From contig NZ_JARXWB010000003.1 of NCBI RefSeq assembly GCF_029892425.1, positions 62,001-126,000 of the forward strand: a DNA stretch of 64,000 bases, given 5' to 3'. Under the pieces are notes generated by a model. It did no database searches. It was not told the origin of the DNA and saw nothing but the letters and a program-made list of their open reading frames with translations. Numbering within the stretch: position 1 is the stretch's first letter; each line of letters starts with the position of its first letter. Origin of the DNA: Bradyrhizobium sp. BR13661. GTDB lineage: Bacteria > Pseudomonadota > Alphaproteobacteria > Rhizobiales > Xanthobacteraceae. Positions 24,199 through 33,440 of the stretch are shown piece after piece. A program made the translations under genes and the position numbers.

Positions 24199-25800
24199 AT
24201 GTCAGTCGGACGAAGTTTGTTTGCGGCGACGCTCGCCGGTGCGCTTGCGTTGGCGGTTTCGCCGGCGTCGAGCCAGACGCTGCGCTACGCCAACCAGGGG
24301 GAGCTGAAATCGCTCGACCCCTACACGCTGAACGAGTCGACCACCAGCGCGCATCTCGGTCACGTCTATGAGGGCCTCGTTGCCCGCGGCAAGGACCTGA
24401 AGATCATCCCGGCGCTCGCCGAAAGCTGGGAAACGCCCGAGCCAACGCGCTGGCGCTTTCACCTGCGCAAGGGCGTGAAATTCCACAACGGCGACCCCTT
24501 CACCGCTGACGATGTGGTGTTCTCGGCCGAGCGCGTGCGGGCGAAAGGTTCGAATTTTCAGAGCCGCGTTCCCGCCGATGCCAAGGTCGTCAAGGTCGAC
24601 GATTACACCGTCGATTTCATCCTGAGCTCGCCCAATCCCATCCTGACGGCGTTGTGGGCGACCTGGTACATCATGGACAAGAAATGGGCAGAGGCGAACG
24701 ATGCAGTGGCACCGACGCCGGCCGCGGCGACGACCCCGAGCTATGCCTCGCTCCATGAAAACGGCACCGGCGCCTTCACCATCGAGAGCCATCAGCCGGG
24801 CGTGAAGACCGTCTTCAAGCCCAATCCGAATTGGTGGCGCCAGCCGGAGCATAATCTGAAGGAGATCGTCTTCACGCCGATCGCGAACCCGGCGACGCGT
24901 GTCGCAGCGCTGTTGTCGGGCGAGGTCGACGTGATCGAGCCGGTTCCTGTCCAGGACATCGAGCGCGTCAAGGCAAGCCCCAACGCCACGGTGCTGACAG
25001 GACCCGAACTCCGCACCCTCTTCGTTGGCATGGATCAGGCGCGCGACGAGCTCCTCTATTCCAACATCAAGGGCAAGAACCCGTTCAAGGACGTCCGCGT
25101 CCGTGAAGCCGTCTACCGGGCAATTGATATCGACCTGATCAAGAATCGCGTCATGCGCGGCCTCTCCACGCCGTCCGCATTGATGGTCGCACCAGAGATC
25201 TTCCCGTTCTCGAAGGACTTCACCCGGCCGAAGCTCGATCCTGATGCCGCCAAGAAGCTCTTGGCAGACGCCGGTTATGCGGAAGGTTTCGAAGTAACGA
25301 TGGACTGCCCGAACGATCGCTACGTCAATGACGCCGCGATCTGCCAGGCGATCGTCGGCATGCTCGCCCGCATCAACATCAAGGTGGATCTGCTGGCGCA
25401 GCCCAAGGCCCAATATTTCGCCAAGGTGCTGAAGCCCGGCGGCTACAAGACCTCGCTGTTCATGCTGGGCTGGACCCCGGATACGCTCGACTCCCAGAAC
25501 GTGCTGCACGACATCATGGGCTGCCGGGACGATCCCAAGGATCCCAATCGCGGCGAAGCCAATCTCGCCGGCTATTGCAACAAGCAGTTCGACGAGCTCG
25601 CCGACAAGGTTCTCCTGGAATCCGATACGACCAAGCGCGATCTCTTGATCAAGCAGGCGTTCGAGCTCTCGATGAAGGACTGGGCCTATATCCCGCTGCA
25701 CCAGCAGGCGCTCGCCTGGGGCGTTTCGAAGAAGGTGAAGCTGACCCAGCGTGCGGACAACATGGTCATGCTCTACTGGGCGACCAAGCAGGACGAGTAG
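24199..25800 (+). CDS. Peptide-type ABC transporter substrate-binding protein (family 5) 1
   Basis: The 533-residue periplasmic binding protein has a signal peptide (hydrophobic residues 7-22, cleavage near SPASSQ). The SBP_bac_5 core includes LKSLDPYTLNES, GVKFHNGDPFTADDVVFSAE and YKTSLFMLGWTPD. Family members deliver oligopeptides, glutathione or related solutes to Dpp/Opp permeases. It is the first gene of a 12-gene operon; a strong stem-loop follows it before the permease genes. Confidence 0.93.
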   Translation: MSVGRSLFAATLAGALALAVSPASSQTLRYANQGELKSLDPYTLNESTTSAHLGHVYEGLVARGKDLKIIPALAESWETPEPTRWRFHLRKGVKFHNGDPFTADDVVFSAERVRAKGSNFQSRVPADAKVVKVDDYTVDFILSSPNPILTALWATWYIMDKKWAEANDAVAPTPAAATTPSYASLHENGTGAFTIESHQPGVKTVFKPNPNWWRQPEHNLKEIVFTPIANPATRVAALLSGEVDVIEPVPVQDIERVKASPNATVLTGPELRTLFVGMDQARDELLYSNIKGKNPFKDVRVREAVYRAIDIDLIKNRVMRGLSTPSALMVAPEIFPFSKDFTRPKLDPDAAKKLLADAGYAEGFEVTMDCPNDRYVNDAAICQAIVGMLARINIKVDLLAQPKAQYFAKVLKPGGYKTSLFMLGWTPDTLDSQNVLHDIMGCRDDPKDPNRGEANLAGYCNKQFDELADKVLLESDTTKRDLLIKQAFELSMKDWAYIPLHQQALAWGVSKKVKLTQRADNMVMLYWATKQDE

Positions 25801-25816
25801 GTGTCGACATCTTGCG

Positions 25817-25860
25817 AAGTCCCGGAAGCCATCGCTTTCAAGATCTGGCTTCCGGGACTT
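25817..25860 (+). terminator. Strong stem-loop between SBP and permease genes
   Basis: A perfect 14-base-pair inverted repeat (arms 25817-25830 and 25847-25860, starting AAGTCCCGG) has a 16-base loop and is followed by GTTATTTC. In ABC operons such hairpins often act as partial terminators or protect the binding-protein mRNA, keeping it in excess. Confidence 0.7.
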
Positions 25861-25915
25861 GTTATTTCGAGCTAACGCAATGACGCGTGCTGCTGAAGAG
25901 ATGTGAAAGGAACAG

Positions 25916-26896
25916 ATGCTCGCTTTCACACTACGCCGGGCCATCCAGGCCATCGGCGTCATGATCGCCGTCGGAATCATCTCGTTCTCGATGTTCCGCT
26001 TCGCTGGCGATCCCGTGAACCAGATGGTCGGGATGGATACCTCCGGCGCCGAACGTGCCGCGATTCGCAAATCGCTCGGCCTCGACGATCCCGTGCTCGT
26101 GCAATTCGGCCGCTATATCGGCAACGCTGCGCAGTTCAAGTTCGGCGTGTCCTACCAGTTCCGCCTGCCAGTCACCAATCTGCTGATGGAGCGGATGCCG
26201 GCGACGCTCGAGCTGGCCATCGTTGCCACGATCTTCGCGATGCTCAGCGGCATTCTGATGGGCGTTTATTCGGCGCTTCGCCGCGACAGCTGGCTCACAC
26301 ATATATTCCAGGCCGTCTCGCTGATCGGCATCTCGCTGCCGACCTTCCTGATCGGCATTCTCATGATCTACCTGTTTTCGGTGACTCTCGGCTGGCTACC
26401 CTCGTTCGGGCGGGGGGATGTCGTGCATATCGGCTGGTGGACGACCGGGCTGCTGACGCTGTCAGGCCTGAAAGCGCTGATCATGCCTTCGATCACGCTT
26501 GGCCTGTTCCAGATGACGCTGATCATGCGGCTCGTCCGCGCGGAAATGCTGGAAGTGATGCGGACCGACTACATCCGATTCGCCCGCGCCCGCGGGCTGA
26601 CCACACGGGCGATCCATTTCGGCCACGCGCTGCGCAACACGCTGGTACCCGTGATCACCGTCGCCGGTCTGCAATTCGGCTCGGTCATTGCTTTCGCGAT
26701 CATCACCGAGACCGTGTTTCAATGGCCGGGCATGGGGCTCCTGTTCGTGCAGGCCGTTCAGAACGTCGATATCCCGATCATGGCGGCCTATTTGATGATG
26801 GTCTCCCTGATCTTCGTCACCATCAATCTCGTGGTTGATATCCTCTACACCATCGTCGATCCGCGGCTGCGCTCGACGGTCAGCCGGGCGCATTGA
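25916..26896 (+). CDS. ABC transporter permease, DppB type (1)
   Basis: The 326-residue inner-membrane protein has an N-terminal helix and five more. It shows the DppB/GsiC features PVLVQFGRYIGN and KFGVSYQFRLPV and the EAA-loop region (EVMRTDYIRFARARGLTTR) that contacts the ATPases. It pairs with the DppC-type permease that starts one base after its stop. Substrate not defined by the sequence. Confidence 0.92.
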   Translation: MLAFTLRRAIQAIGVMIAVGIISFSMFRFAGDPVNQMVGMDTSGAERAAIRKSLGLDDPVLVQFGRYIGNAAQFKFGVSYQFRLPVTNLLMERMPATLELAIVATIFAMLSGILMGVYSALRRDSWLTHIFQAVSLIGISLPTFLIGILMIYLFSVTLGWLPSFGRGDVVHIGWWTTGLLTLSGLKALIMPSITLGLFQMTLIMRLVRAEMLEVMRTDYIRFARARGLTTRAIHFGHALRNTLVPVITVAGLQFGSVIAFAIITETVFQWPGMGLLFVQAVQNVDIPIMAAYLMMVSLIFVTINLVVDILYTIVDPRLRSTVSRAH

Positions 26897-26897
26897 C

Positions 26898-27860
26898 ATG
26901 AGCGAGGCCGTCGTCCCCCACGCAACCGAGAAGCACGCCGCCACCGCACCCGGCTGGTTCAAGCGCGCGCTCGACAGCGACCTGTTCTATTCGTTTCGCC
27001 GCTCCAGGATCACCATGATCGCGGCCGGTGTGACGCTGCTGTTCTTCCTAGTCGCGATCTTCGCCTCGGTGTTGTCGGTACAAAATCCGTTCGATCCCGC
27101 GCAGCTCCAGCTGATGAATTCGCGCATCTCGCCGCTCTGGACCGCAGACGGCCAGAGCCCGTTCCTGCTCGGCACCGACGAGCAGGGCCGCGACGTGCTG
27201 TCCGCAATCCTCTATGGCCTGCGCATCTCTCTGCTCGTCGGCGTCCTCGGCGTGGTCTTGTCCGGCGCAATCGGCATCCTGCTCGGGCTGACGGCCGGCT
27301 ATTTCGGCGGCGCCGTCGACGGATTGATCATGCGCATCGCCGACGTGCAGCTTTCCTTTCCGGCCATCCTGATCGCGCTGCTGATCAACGGCATCGCCAA
27401 ATCGGTCTTTGGCAACAAGCTCGACGAGATGAGCATGCTGGCCGTCCTGGTCTTCGCGATAGGCCTGAGCTTCTGGGTTCAGTATGCGCGCACGGTGCGT
27501 GGCTCGGTGCTGGTCGAGAAGAACAAGGATTATGTCGCGGCCGCGCAATTGATCGGCCTGCCCGCCCCCGTGATCATGCTGCGCCATGTGCTGCCGAACA
27601 CCACCGGGCCGATCCTCGTGATCGCCACCATCAACCTCGCACTCGCCATCATCACCGAGGCGACGCTGTCGTTCCTCGGTTCGGGCATGCCCGAAACCAT
27701 GCCGTCGCTCGGCACGCTGATCCGCATCGGCAACGGCTATTTGTTCGCAGGCGAATGGTGGATCGTCGCCTTCCCCGGAATCGCACTGGCGGCGCTGATC
27801 CTGTCGATCAACCTGCTCGGTGACTGGCTGCGCGACGCCCTCAACCCCAAACTTCGATGA
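26898..27860 (+). CDS. ABC transporter permease, DppC type (1)
   Basis: The 320-residue permease has the OppC-type N-terminal helix (around residues 36-60), LLGTDEQGRDVLSAILYGLR near 90 and the EAA loop NKDYVAAAQLIGLPAPVIML. The ATG at 26898 is chosen because it lies one base beyond the previous stop; the earlier in-frame start at 26835 would overlap the upstream gene by 62 bases. It forms the membrane channel with the DppB-type partner. Confidence 0.92.
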   Translation: MSEAVVPHATEKHAATAPGWFKRALDSDLFYSFRRSRITMIAAGVTLLFFLVAIFASVLSVQNPFDPAQLQLMNSRISPLWTADGQSPFLLGTDEQGRDVLSAILYGLRISLLVGVLGVVLSGAIGILLGLTAGYFGGAVDGLIMRIADVQLSFPAILIALLINGIAKSVFGNKLDEMSMLAVLVFAIGLSFWVQYARTVRGSVLVEKNKDYVAAAQLIGLPAPVIMLRHVLPNTTGPILVIATINLALAIITEATLSFLGSGMPETMPSLGTLIRIGNGYLFAGEWWIVAFPGIALAALILSINLLGDWLRDALNPKLR

Positions 27861-27873
27861 GTCTACAGCGTTC

Positions 27874-28860
27874 ATGACCGAACCCGTTCTCTCCGTCCGC
27901 AATCTTCAGGTCGAGTTCGCCTCTCGGCGTGGCACGTTGCGCGCCATCGACGGCGTCTCCCTCGATATCGCCAAGGGCGAAGTGCTTGGCGTGGTCGGTG
28001 AATCCGGCGCCGGCAAGTCCGTGACCGGGCTCTCGGTGATCGGCCTAATCGATCCGCCCGGCCGTATCGCCGGCGGCGAGATTCGCCTCGCCGGCCTTCG
28101 CATCGACAATCTGCCGCCGGAGGAGATGCGCCGCATCCGCGGCAAGCGCATCGGCATGATCTTCCAGGATCCCCTCACCTCGCTCAATCCGCTCTACAAG
28201 GTCGGCGACCAGATCATCGAAACGATCCGGACCCACCTCAATCTATCCGAACAGGCAGCGCGCCGACGCGCCATCGATCTGCTCGCCGAAGTCGGCATCC
28301 CTGCGCCGGACAAGCGCATCGACGGCTATCCCCACGAATTCTCCGGCGGCATGCGCCAGCGCGTGGTGATTGCGCTAGCGATCTGCGCCGAGCCGGAGCT
28401 GATCATCGCGGACGAGCCGACCACCGCGCTCGACGTCTCCGTGCAGGCGCAGATCATCTCGCTGATCAAGCGGCTTGGCCGCGACCACGGCACCGCGGTG
28501 ATGCTGGTGACCCATGACATGGGTGTCATCGCCGAGACCTCGGACCGCGTCGCAGTGATGTATGCCGGCCGCGTCGCCGAGATCGGACCGGTGCAGGACG
28601 TCGTCAAGAACCCGCTGCATCCCTATGCCAAAGGCCTGATGGGCGCGATCCCGACGCTTGCCGGCGACGACAAGCGCCTGGTGCAGATTCCCGGCTCGAT
28701 GCCCCGGCTCTCGGCGATCCCGCGCGGCTGCTCGTTCAACCCACGCTGCGCCTCCGTCTTCGATCGTTGCCGGGTGGACCGGCCGGAGCCGCTGTCGCGC
28801 GGCACGCAATCGGTCGCCTGCCATCTCTATGACCCCGTTTCGGCGGAGACCGCGGCATGA
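27874..28860 (+). CDS. ABC transporter ATP-binding protein, DppD type (1)
   Basis: The 328-residue ATPase has Walker A GESGAGKSV (about residue 42), signature [10 protein letters not shown], Walker [14 protein letters not shown], the H-loop THDM and the C-terminal oligopeptide-ABC extension with a cysteine cluster (CSFNPRCASVFDRC). It energises the first importer with the DppF-type partner. The stop overlaps the next start as ATGA. Confidence 0.93.
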   Translation: MTEPVLSVRNLQVEFASRRGTLRAIDGVSLDIAKGEVLGVVGESGAGKSVTGLSVIGLIDPPGRIAGGEIRLAGLRIDNLPPEEMRRIRGKRIGMIFQDPLTSLNPLYKVGDQIIETIRTHLNLSEQAARRRAIDLLAEVGIPAPDKRIDGYPHEFSGGMRQRVVIALAICAEPELIIADEPTTALDVSVQAQIISLIKRLGRDHGTAVMLVTHDMGVIAETSDRVAVMYAGRVAEIGPVQDVVKNPLHPYAKGLMGAIPTLAGDDKRLVQIPGSMPRLSAIPRGCSFNPRCASVFDRCRVDRPEPLSRGTQSVACHLYDPVSAETAA

Positions 28861-29846
28861 GCCCCCCCTTCGTCCAGGGCACAAATCTGCGCCGCGTCTT
28901 CGACGTTTCAAAACCCTGGCTCAACCGCGTGCTCGAGGGCGGCCAGCTCGAATATCTCAAGGCTGTCGACGGCGTCACCTTCGATATCAGGAAGGGCGAG
29001 ACCTTTGCGCTGGTCGGCGAGTCAGGTTCGGGCAAGACCACTGTGGCGCGGATGGTGGTCGGCCTGTTGCCGCCGAGCTCCGGCGACGTCCTGATCGACG
29101 GCGTCTCCATGACGGATCCGCGGCAGAGCCAGACACGCCGAAAGCTGCGCCGCCGCATCCAGATGATCTTCCAGGACCCCTATGCGAGCCTGAACCCGCG
29201 CTTCCGGGTCGACGCCATCATCTCCGAGCCGATCCGCGCCTTCGACCTGATCCAGGGCGAGCGCGACATCCAGGCCCGCGTCGGCGAGTTGCTTACCCTC
29301 GTCGGCCTGCATCCCGACGATCGACTGAAATTCCCGCATGAATTCTCCGGCGGGCAGCGCCAGCGCATCGCGATCGCGCGGGCGCTCGCCTCCGATGCCG
29401 AGTTCATCGTCTGCGACGAGCCGACCTCGGCGCTGGACGTCTCCGTGCAGGCGCAGATCCTGAACCTGATGCGTGACCTTCAGGACAAGTTCGGCCTGAC
29501 CTACATGTTCATCAGCCACAACCTTGCCGTGGTCCGCCACATGGCGAGCCGGGTCGGCGTGATGTATCTCGGCCGCATCGTCGAGATCGCGGAGGGGCGC
29601 GAACTGTTCGCTCAACCTCGCATGCCCTACACCAAGATGCTGCTGGGCGCCGTGCCTGATCTCGCCATGAGCGGCCGCCAGCGCATCCCGGTGAAGGGGG
29701 AGATCCCGAACCCGATCAATCCGCCGCCCGGCTGCGCGTTCAATCCGCGTTGTCCGCTGGCGTTCGACCTCTGCCGCAAGGAAGCTCCAAAGCTGATCGA
29801 CGGCGTCGCCTGCCATGCCGTTAACACCGCGCCGGTCCCGGCATAA
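28857..29846 (+). CDS. ABC transporter ATP-binding protein, DppF type (1)
   Basis: The 329-residue ATPase has Walker A GESGSGKTT, signature EFSGGQRQRI, Walker B FIVCDEPTSALDV, H-loop SHNL and the C-terminal cysteine-containing extension (CAFNPRCPLAFDLC). It completes the first five-gene importer. Its start is coupled to the DppD-type gene by a four-base overlap. Confidence 0.93.
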   Translation: MSPPFVQGTNLRRVFDVSKPWLNRVLEGGQLEYLKAVDGVTFDIRKGETFALVGESGSGKTTVARMVVGLLPPSSGDVLIDGVSMTDPRQSQTRRKLRRRIQMIFQDPYASLNPRFRVDAIISEPIRAFDLIQGERDIQARVGELLTLVGLHPDDRLKFPHEFSGGQRQRIAIARALASDAEFIVCDEPTSALDVSVQAQILNLMRDLQDKFGLTYMFISHNLAVVRHMASRVGVMYLGRIVEIAEGRELFAQPRMPYTKMLLGAVPDLAMSGRQRIPVKGEIPNPINPPPGCAFNPRCPLAFDLCRKEAPKLIDGVACHAVNTAPVPA

Positions 29847-29928
29847 TGCGCGCGAGCCATGCAGCCTGTGCATTTGGCATCCCAGCACCTGATGTGATCA
29901 ATTGCGCGCGCCGCAAACGAGGTAGCCC

Positions 29929-31734
29929 ATGGCCAGCAAAGTCAATCCAGATCCCTTCACGACGCGTCCCGAGATTGAGGGCACGTTCGGGGTCGTCGCC
30001 TCCACGCACTGGATCGCGACCGCCGTCGGCATGGCCATCCTGGAAAAGGGCGGCAACGCGTTTGATGCTGGCGTCGCAACCGCCTTCACGCTTCAGGTGG
30101 TCGAGCCGCATCTGAATGGCCCCGGCGGCGATGTGCCTGTCATCGTGCACGACGTGAAACGCGGCCGCACCGAGGTGATCTGCGGCCAGGGTCCGGCCCC
30201 TGCACGCGCCACCATCGCGCATTACAAGAGCGAAGGCCTCGACATGGTGCCCGGCACCGGCCTGCTCGCGGCCTGCGTCCCCGGCACCTTCGAATCCTGG
30301 ATGATGCTGCTGCGCGACTACGGCACGATGCGCGTGCGCGACGTGCTGGAGCCAGCGATCTCCTATGCGCGCGACGGCTACCCGCTGGTGGAGCGCGCCT
30401 GCGCCACGATCCAGACCGTCGAGCAATTATTCCGCAAGCACTGGCCGACCTCCGCCGCGGTCTACCTGCCGAACGGCGAAGTGCCGAGGCCCGGCACGAT
30501 CTTCACCAACAAGACGCTCGCCGCGACCTACACCCGGATCTTGAACGAAGCCGAAAGCGGCGGTGGCGGCCGCGACGCCGAGATCGAGCGTGCGCGCAAA
30601 GCCTGGTCGCAGGGATTTGTCGCGGAGGCCATCGACAAGTTCTGCCGCACCCAGGAGGTCATGGATGTCAGCGGCTCGCCGCATCGCGGCGTGCTTTCCG
30701 CCGACGACATGGCGCGCTGGCAGCCGACGGTCGAAGCGCCGCTCACCTACGACTATGGCCGCTATACCGTCTGCAAGGCCGGCGTCTGGAGCCAGGGCCC
30801 GGTGACACTGCAACAGCTCGCGCTCTTGAAGGGCTTTGCGCTGGATGGCCTCGATCCGACCGGCCCGGAATTCATCCATCTCCAGATCGAATGCGCCAAG
30901 CTTGCCTTCGCCGACCGCGAGAAATTCTACGGCGATCCCAAATTCAGCGAGATCCCGATCGCGACGTTGCTGTCGGACGCCTATAACGACGACCGCCGTA
31001 AGCTCGTTACCGACAAGGCGTCGCTCGATTTCGTCCCCGGCACCGTCGAAGGCTTTGGCGGCGTGGTCAAGCTCCGCCGTGCTGAAGGGCAGCGCGAAGC
31101 GGTCGGCGCGCTTGGTGCCGGCGAGCCGACCGTGGGGCGCTTCGGCGAGGTGCGCGGCGACACCGTGCATTTCGACATCATCGACAAGGCCGGCAACATG
31201 GTGTCCTCGACGCCGTCTGGCGGCTGGCTGCAATCGTCGCCTGTTATTCCCGAGCTTGGTTTCTGCCTCGGGAGCCGCGCGCAGATGTTCTGGCTGGAGG
31301 AAAATCATCCTGGCTCGCTCGCACCGGGCAAGCGGCCCCGCACGACGTTGTCGCCGACCATGGCGTTGCGTGACGGCGAGCCTTACCTCGCCTGGGGTTC
31401 GCCCGGCGGCGATCAACAGGACCAATGGATCACGCAGTTCTTCCTGCGCCACGTCCATTGCAACCTCAATCTCCAGGAAGCAATCGACGCGCCGGCCTGG
31501 CACTCCGAGCATTTCCCGATCTCATTCTGGCCGCGCACCGCGCGCCCCGGCGTGCTCGTGGTCGAGAACCGCGTGCCGAAGGCAACGATCGAGAATTTGC
31601 GCGAGCGCGGTCATATCGTCGAGGTCGGCCCCGACTGGTCGGAAGGCCGCCTCACCGCGGCCTCGCGCGTCGGCGTACGCCGCCGCGCTGCCGCCAATCC
31701 GCGCGGCATGCAGGGCTACGCCGCTGGGCGCTGA
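29929..31734 (+). CDS. Gamma-glutamyltransferase family Ntn-hydrolase
   Basis: The 601-residue proenzyme-type protein has FGVVASTHWIATAVG and GGNAFDAGVATAFTLQVVEP at the N-terminus. The autocleavage/nucleophile Thr is about 412 in RGDTVHFDIIDKAGNMVSST, followed by LSPTMALRDGEPYLAWGSPGG. GGTs cleave gamma-glutamyl bonds in glutathione and gamma-glutamyl peptides or amides. No signal peptide is visible, so a cytoplasmic enzyme acting on imported substrate is likely. It sits between two sets of peptide ABC transporter genes. Confidence 0.92.
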   Translation: MASKVNPDPFTTRPEIEGTFGVVASTHWIATAVGMAILEKGGNAFDAGVATAFTLQVVEPHLNGPGGDVPVIVHDVKRGRTEVICGQGPAPARATIAHYKSEGLDMVPGTGLLAACVPGTFESWMMLLRDYGTMRVRDVLEPAISYARDGYPLVERACATIQTVEQLFRKHWPTSAAVYLPNGEVPRPGTIFTNKTLAATYTRILNEAESGGGGRDAEIERARKAWSQGFVAEAIDKFCRTQEVMDVSGSPHRGVLSADDMARWQPTVEAPLTYDYGRYTVCKAGVWSQGPVTLQQLALLKGFALDGLDPTGPEFIHLQIECAKLAFADREKFYGDPKFSEIPIATLLSDAYNDDRRKLVTDKASLDFVPGTVEGFGGVVKLRRAEGQREAVGALGAGEPTVGRFGEVRGDTVHFDIIDKAGNMVSSTPSGGWLQSSPVIPELGFCLGSRAQMFWLEENHPGSLAPGKRPRTTLSPTMALRDGEPYLAWGSPGGDQQDQWITQFFLRHVHCNLNLQEAIDAPAWHSEHFPISFWPRTARPGVLVVENRVPKATIENLRERGHIVEVGPDWSEGRLTAASRVGVRRRAAANPRGMQGYAAGR

Positions 31735-31743
31735 AGGCAGCAC

Positions 31744-32454
31744 ATGACCTGGTCGATCATCGCGCGCGATCCTGCCACCGGCCAGTTCGGCATCGCCGTT
31801 GCGACCCGCTTCTTTGCCGTCGGCGCGCGGGTGCCCTACATCGCCGCTGGCCTCGGCGCGATCGCGACGCAGGCCTTCGTCAATCCCTACTACGGCATCG
31901 ACGGCGTCAAGCTGCTGCGCGACGGCCTCAACGCGTATGACGTGCTCGCCGCACTGCTCGCGACCGATGACGGATGCGAAAGCCGCCAGATCCACATCAT
32001 GGATGCAAGCGGCGCGGTCGCCGCGCACACGGGGCGCGACTGCGTCGACTGGTGCGGACACATCGCAGGCAGCGGCTTCTCGATCGCAGGCAATATGCTC
32101 GCGGGCGCCGACGTTCTCGCCGAGACGGCGAAGACCTACATCGCCAATGACAGCCTGCCCTTCCCGCGTCGGCTGCTCGCAGCCATGCGTGCAGGCGAAG
32201 CCGCCGGTGGCGACAAGCGCGGCAAGCAGTCTGCGGCGCTGCTGATCCACGGCGAGGAGGAATGGCCGGCGCTGGACATCCGCGCCGACGACCATCCAGA
32301 CCCGCTCAGCGAGCTCGAGCGGCTCGAACGGGTCAGCCATGAGCTCTGGGTCCATTTCCGCCCGTCCATGCCGACCCGGCAGAACCCGGCCGGCAACACC
32401 GATCGCAGCGTCATCGACGCCAGCATCGCTGCGGCGCGGGCGCGACAAGCATGA
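31744..32454 (+). CDS. DUF1028 family (Ntn-hydrolase-like) protein
   Basis: The 236-residue protein opens MTWSIIARDPATGQFGIAVA with RFFAVGARVPYIAAGLGAIA and TQAFVNPYYG, the DUF1028 hallmark, and has no signal peptide. DUF1028 is considered to share the Ntn-hydrolase fold; Thr2 would become N-terminal after Met removal, which would suit a nucleophile, but that is inference. It lies nine bases after the GGT gene and overlaps the next ABC ATPase as ATGA, so it is part of the peptide uptake operon. Confidence 0.88.
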   Translation: MTWSIIARDPATGQFGIAVATRFFAVGARVPYIAAGLGAIATQAFVNPYYGIDGVKLLRDGLNAYDVLAALLATDDGCESRQIHIMDASGAVAAHTGRDCVDWCGHIAGSGFSIAGNMLAGADVLAETAKTYIANDSLPFPRRLLAAMRAGEAAGGDKRGKQSAALLIHGEEEWPALDIRADDHPDPLSELERLERVSHELWVHFRPSMPTRQNPAGNTDRSVIDASIAAARARQA

Positions 32455-33440
32455 GCGCGAGTCCTCTCATCGAGATCAGGGACCTGCGCATCCGCTTCCA
32501 CGGCGACGACGGCCGCATCACCCATGCCGTCGACAGCGTCGACCTCAGCGTCGCCAATGGCGCGACGCTCGGCCTCGTCGGGGAATCCGGCTGCGGCAAG
32601 AGCGTGACATCGCTCGCAATCATGGGCCTGCTCCCGAAGCAGACGACGGAGATCTCAGGCGCTATCCGCTTCGACGGCTTCGACCTGCTGAAGACACCCG
32701 ACCAGACCCTGCGGGACCTCCGCGGCAACCGGCTTGCGATGATCTTCCAGGAGCCGATGACGTCGCTCAATCCGAGCTTCACCATCGGCGACCAGATCAT
32801 CGAAACGATCCTGCGTCACCGTGGCGGCTCGCGGAAGAGTGCGCGCGAGCGAGCCATCGAGCTGCTGCGCCGCGTCCACATCCCGTCGCCCGAGCGGCGG
32901 ATCGACGAATATCCGCACAAGCTCTCCGGCGGCATGCGCCAGCGAGTAATGATCGCAATGGCGCTCGCCTGCGACCCGCAACTGCTGATCGCCGATGAGC
33001 CGACCACCGCGCTCGATGTCACGCTGCAGGCCCAGATCCTGGAGCTGATGCGCGAGCTGAAAGCCGCGAGTGGCGCCGCCATCATCCTGATCACCCACGA
33101 TCTCGGCGTCGTCGCCGAGGTCTGCGACGAGGTCGCGGTGATGTATGCCGGCGAGATCGTCGAGCGCGCACCGGTCGATGAGCTGTTCTCCGCGCCACAG
33201 CATCCCTACACGGTCGGCCTGCTCGGCTCGATCCCGCGGCTCGACCATCGCGCCGAGCAGCTCGCAACGATCGAAGGCATGGTGCCCAACATGGTGCAGC
33301 CACCGGCCGGTTGCCGCTTCGCCGCGCGCTGCCCGTTCGTGCTGGAGGCCTGCACCAAGGCGCCGCCGCCGCTGGTGGAGGTCAGCCCCGGCCACGTCTC
33401 GCGCTGCATTCGCGCGCCGCTCGAATTGCTGGTGTCGTGA
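32451..33440 (+). CDS. ABC transporter ATP-binding protein, DppD type (2)
   Basis: The 329-residue ATPase of the second importer has Walker [10 protein letters not shown], signature [10 protein letters not shown], Walker [15 protein letters not shown]-loop THDL and a C-terminal extension with [14 protein letters not shown]. It is clearly related to but distinct from the 27874 protein. Starts are coupled on both sides (ATGA with DUF1028, TGATG with the next ATPase). Confidence 0.93.
   Translation: MSASPLIEIRDLRIRFHGDDGRITHAVDSVDLSVANGATLGLVGESGCGKSVTSLAIMGLLPKQTTEISGAIRFDGFDLLKTPDQTLRDLRGNRLAMIFQEPMTSLNPSFTIGDQIIETILRHRGGSRKSARERAIELLRRVHIPSPERRIDEYPHKLSGGMRQRVMIAMALACDPQLLIADEPTTALDVTLQAQILELMRELKAASGAAIILITHDLGVVAEVCDEVAVMYAGEIVERAPVDELFSAPQHPYTVGLLGSIPRLDHRAEQLATIEGMVPNMVQPPAGCRFAARCPFVLEACTKAPPPLVEVSPGHVSRCIRAPLELLVS

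Noticed and set aside
24202..26070. A 622-codon open frame antisense to the first binding protein and permease
   Set aside because: The sense strand carries a full signal peptide and SBP core; the antisense frame spans the intercistronic hairpin and lacks any motif.
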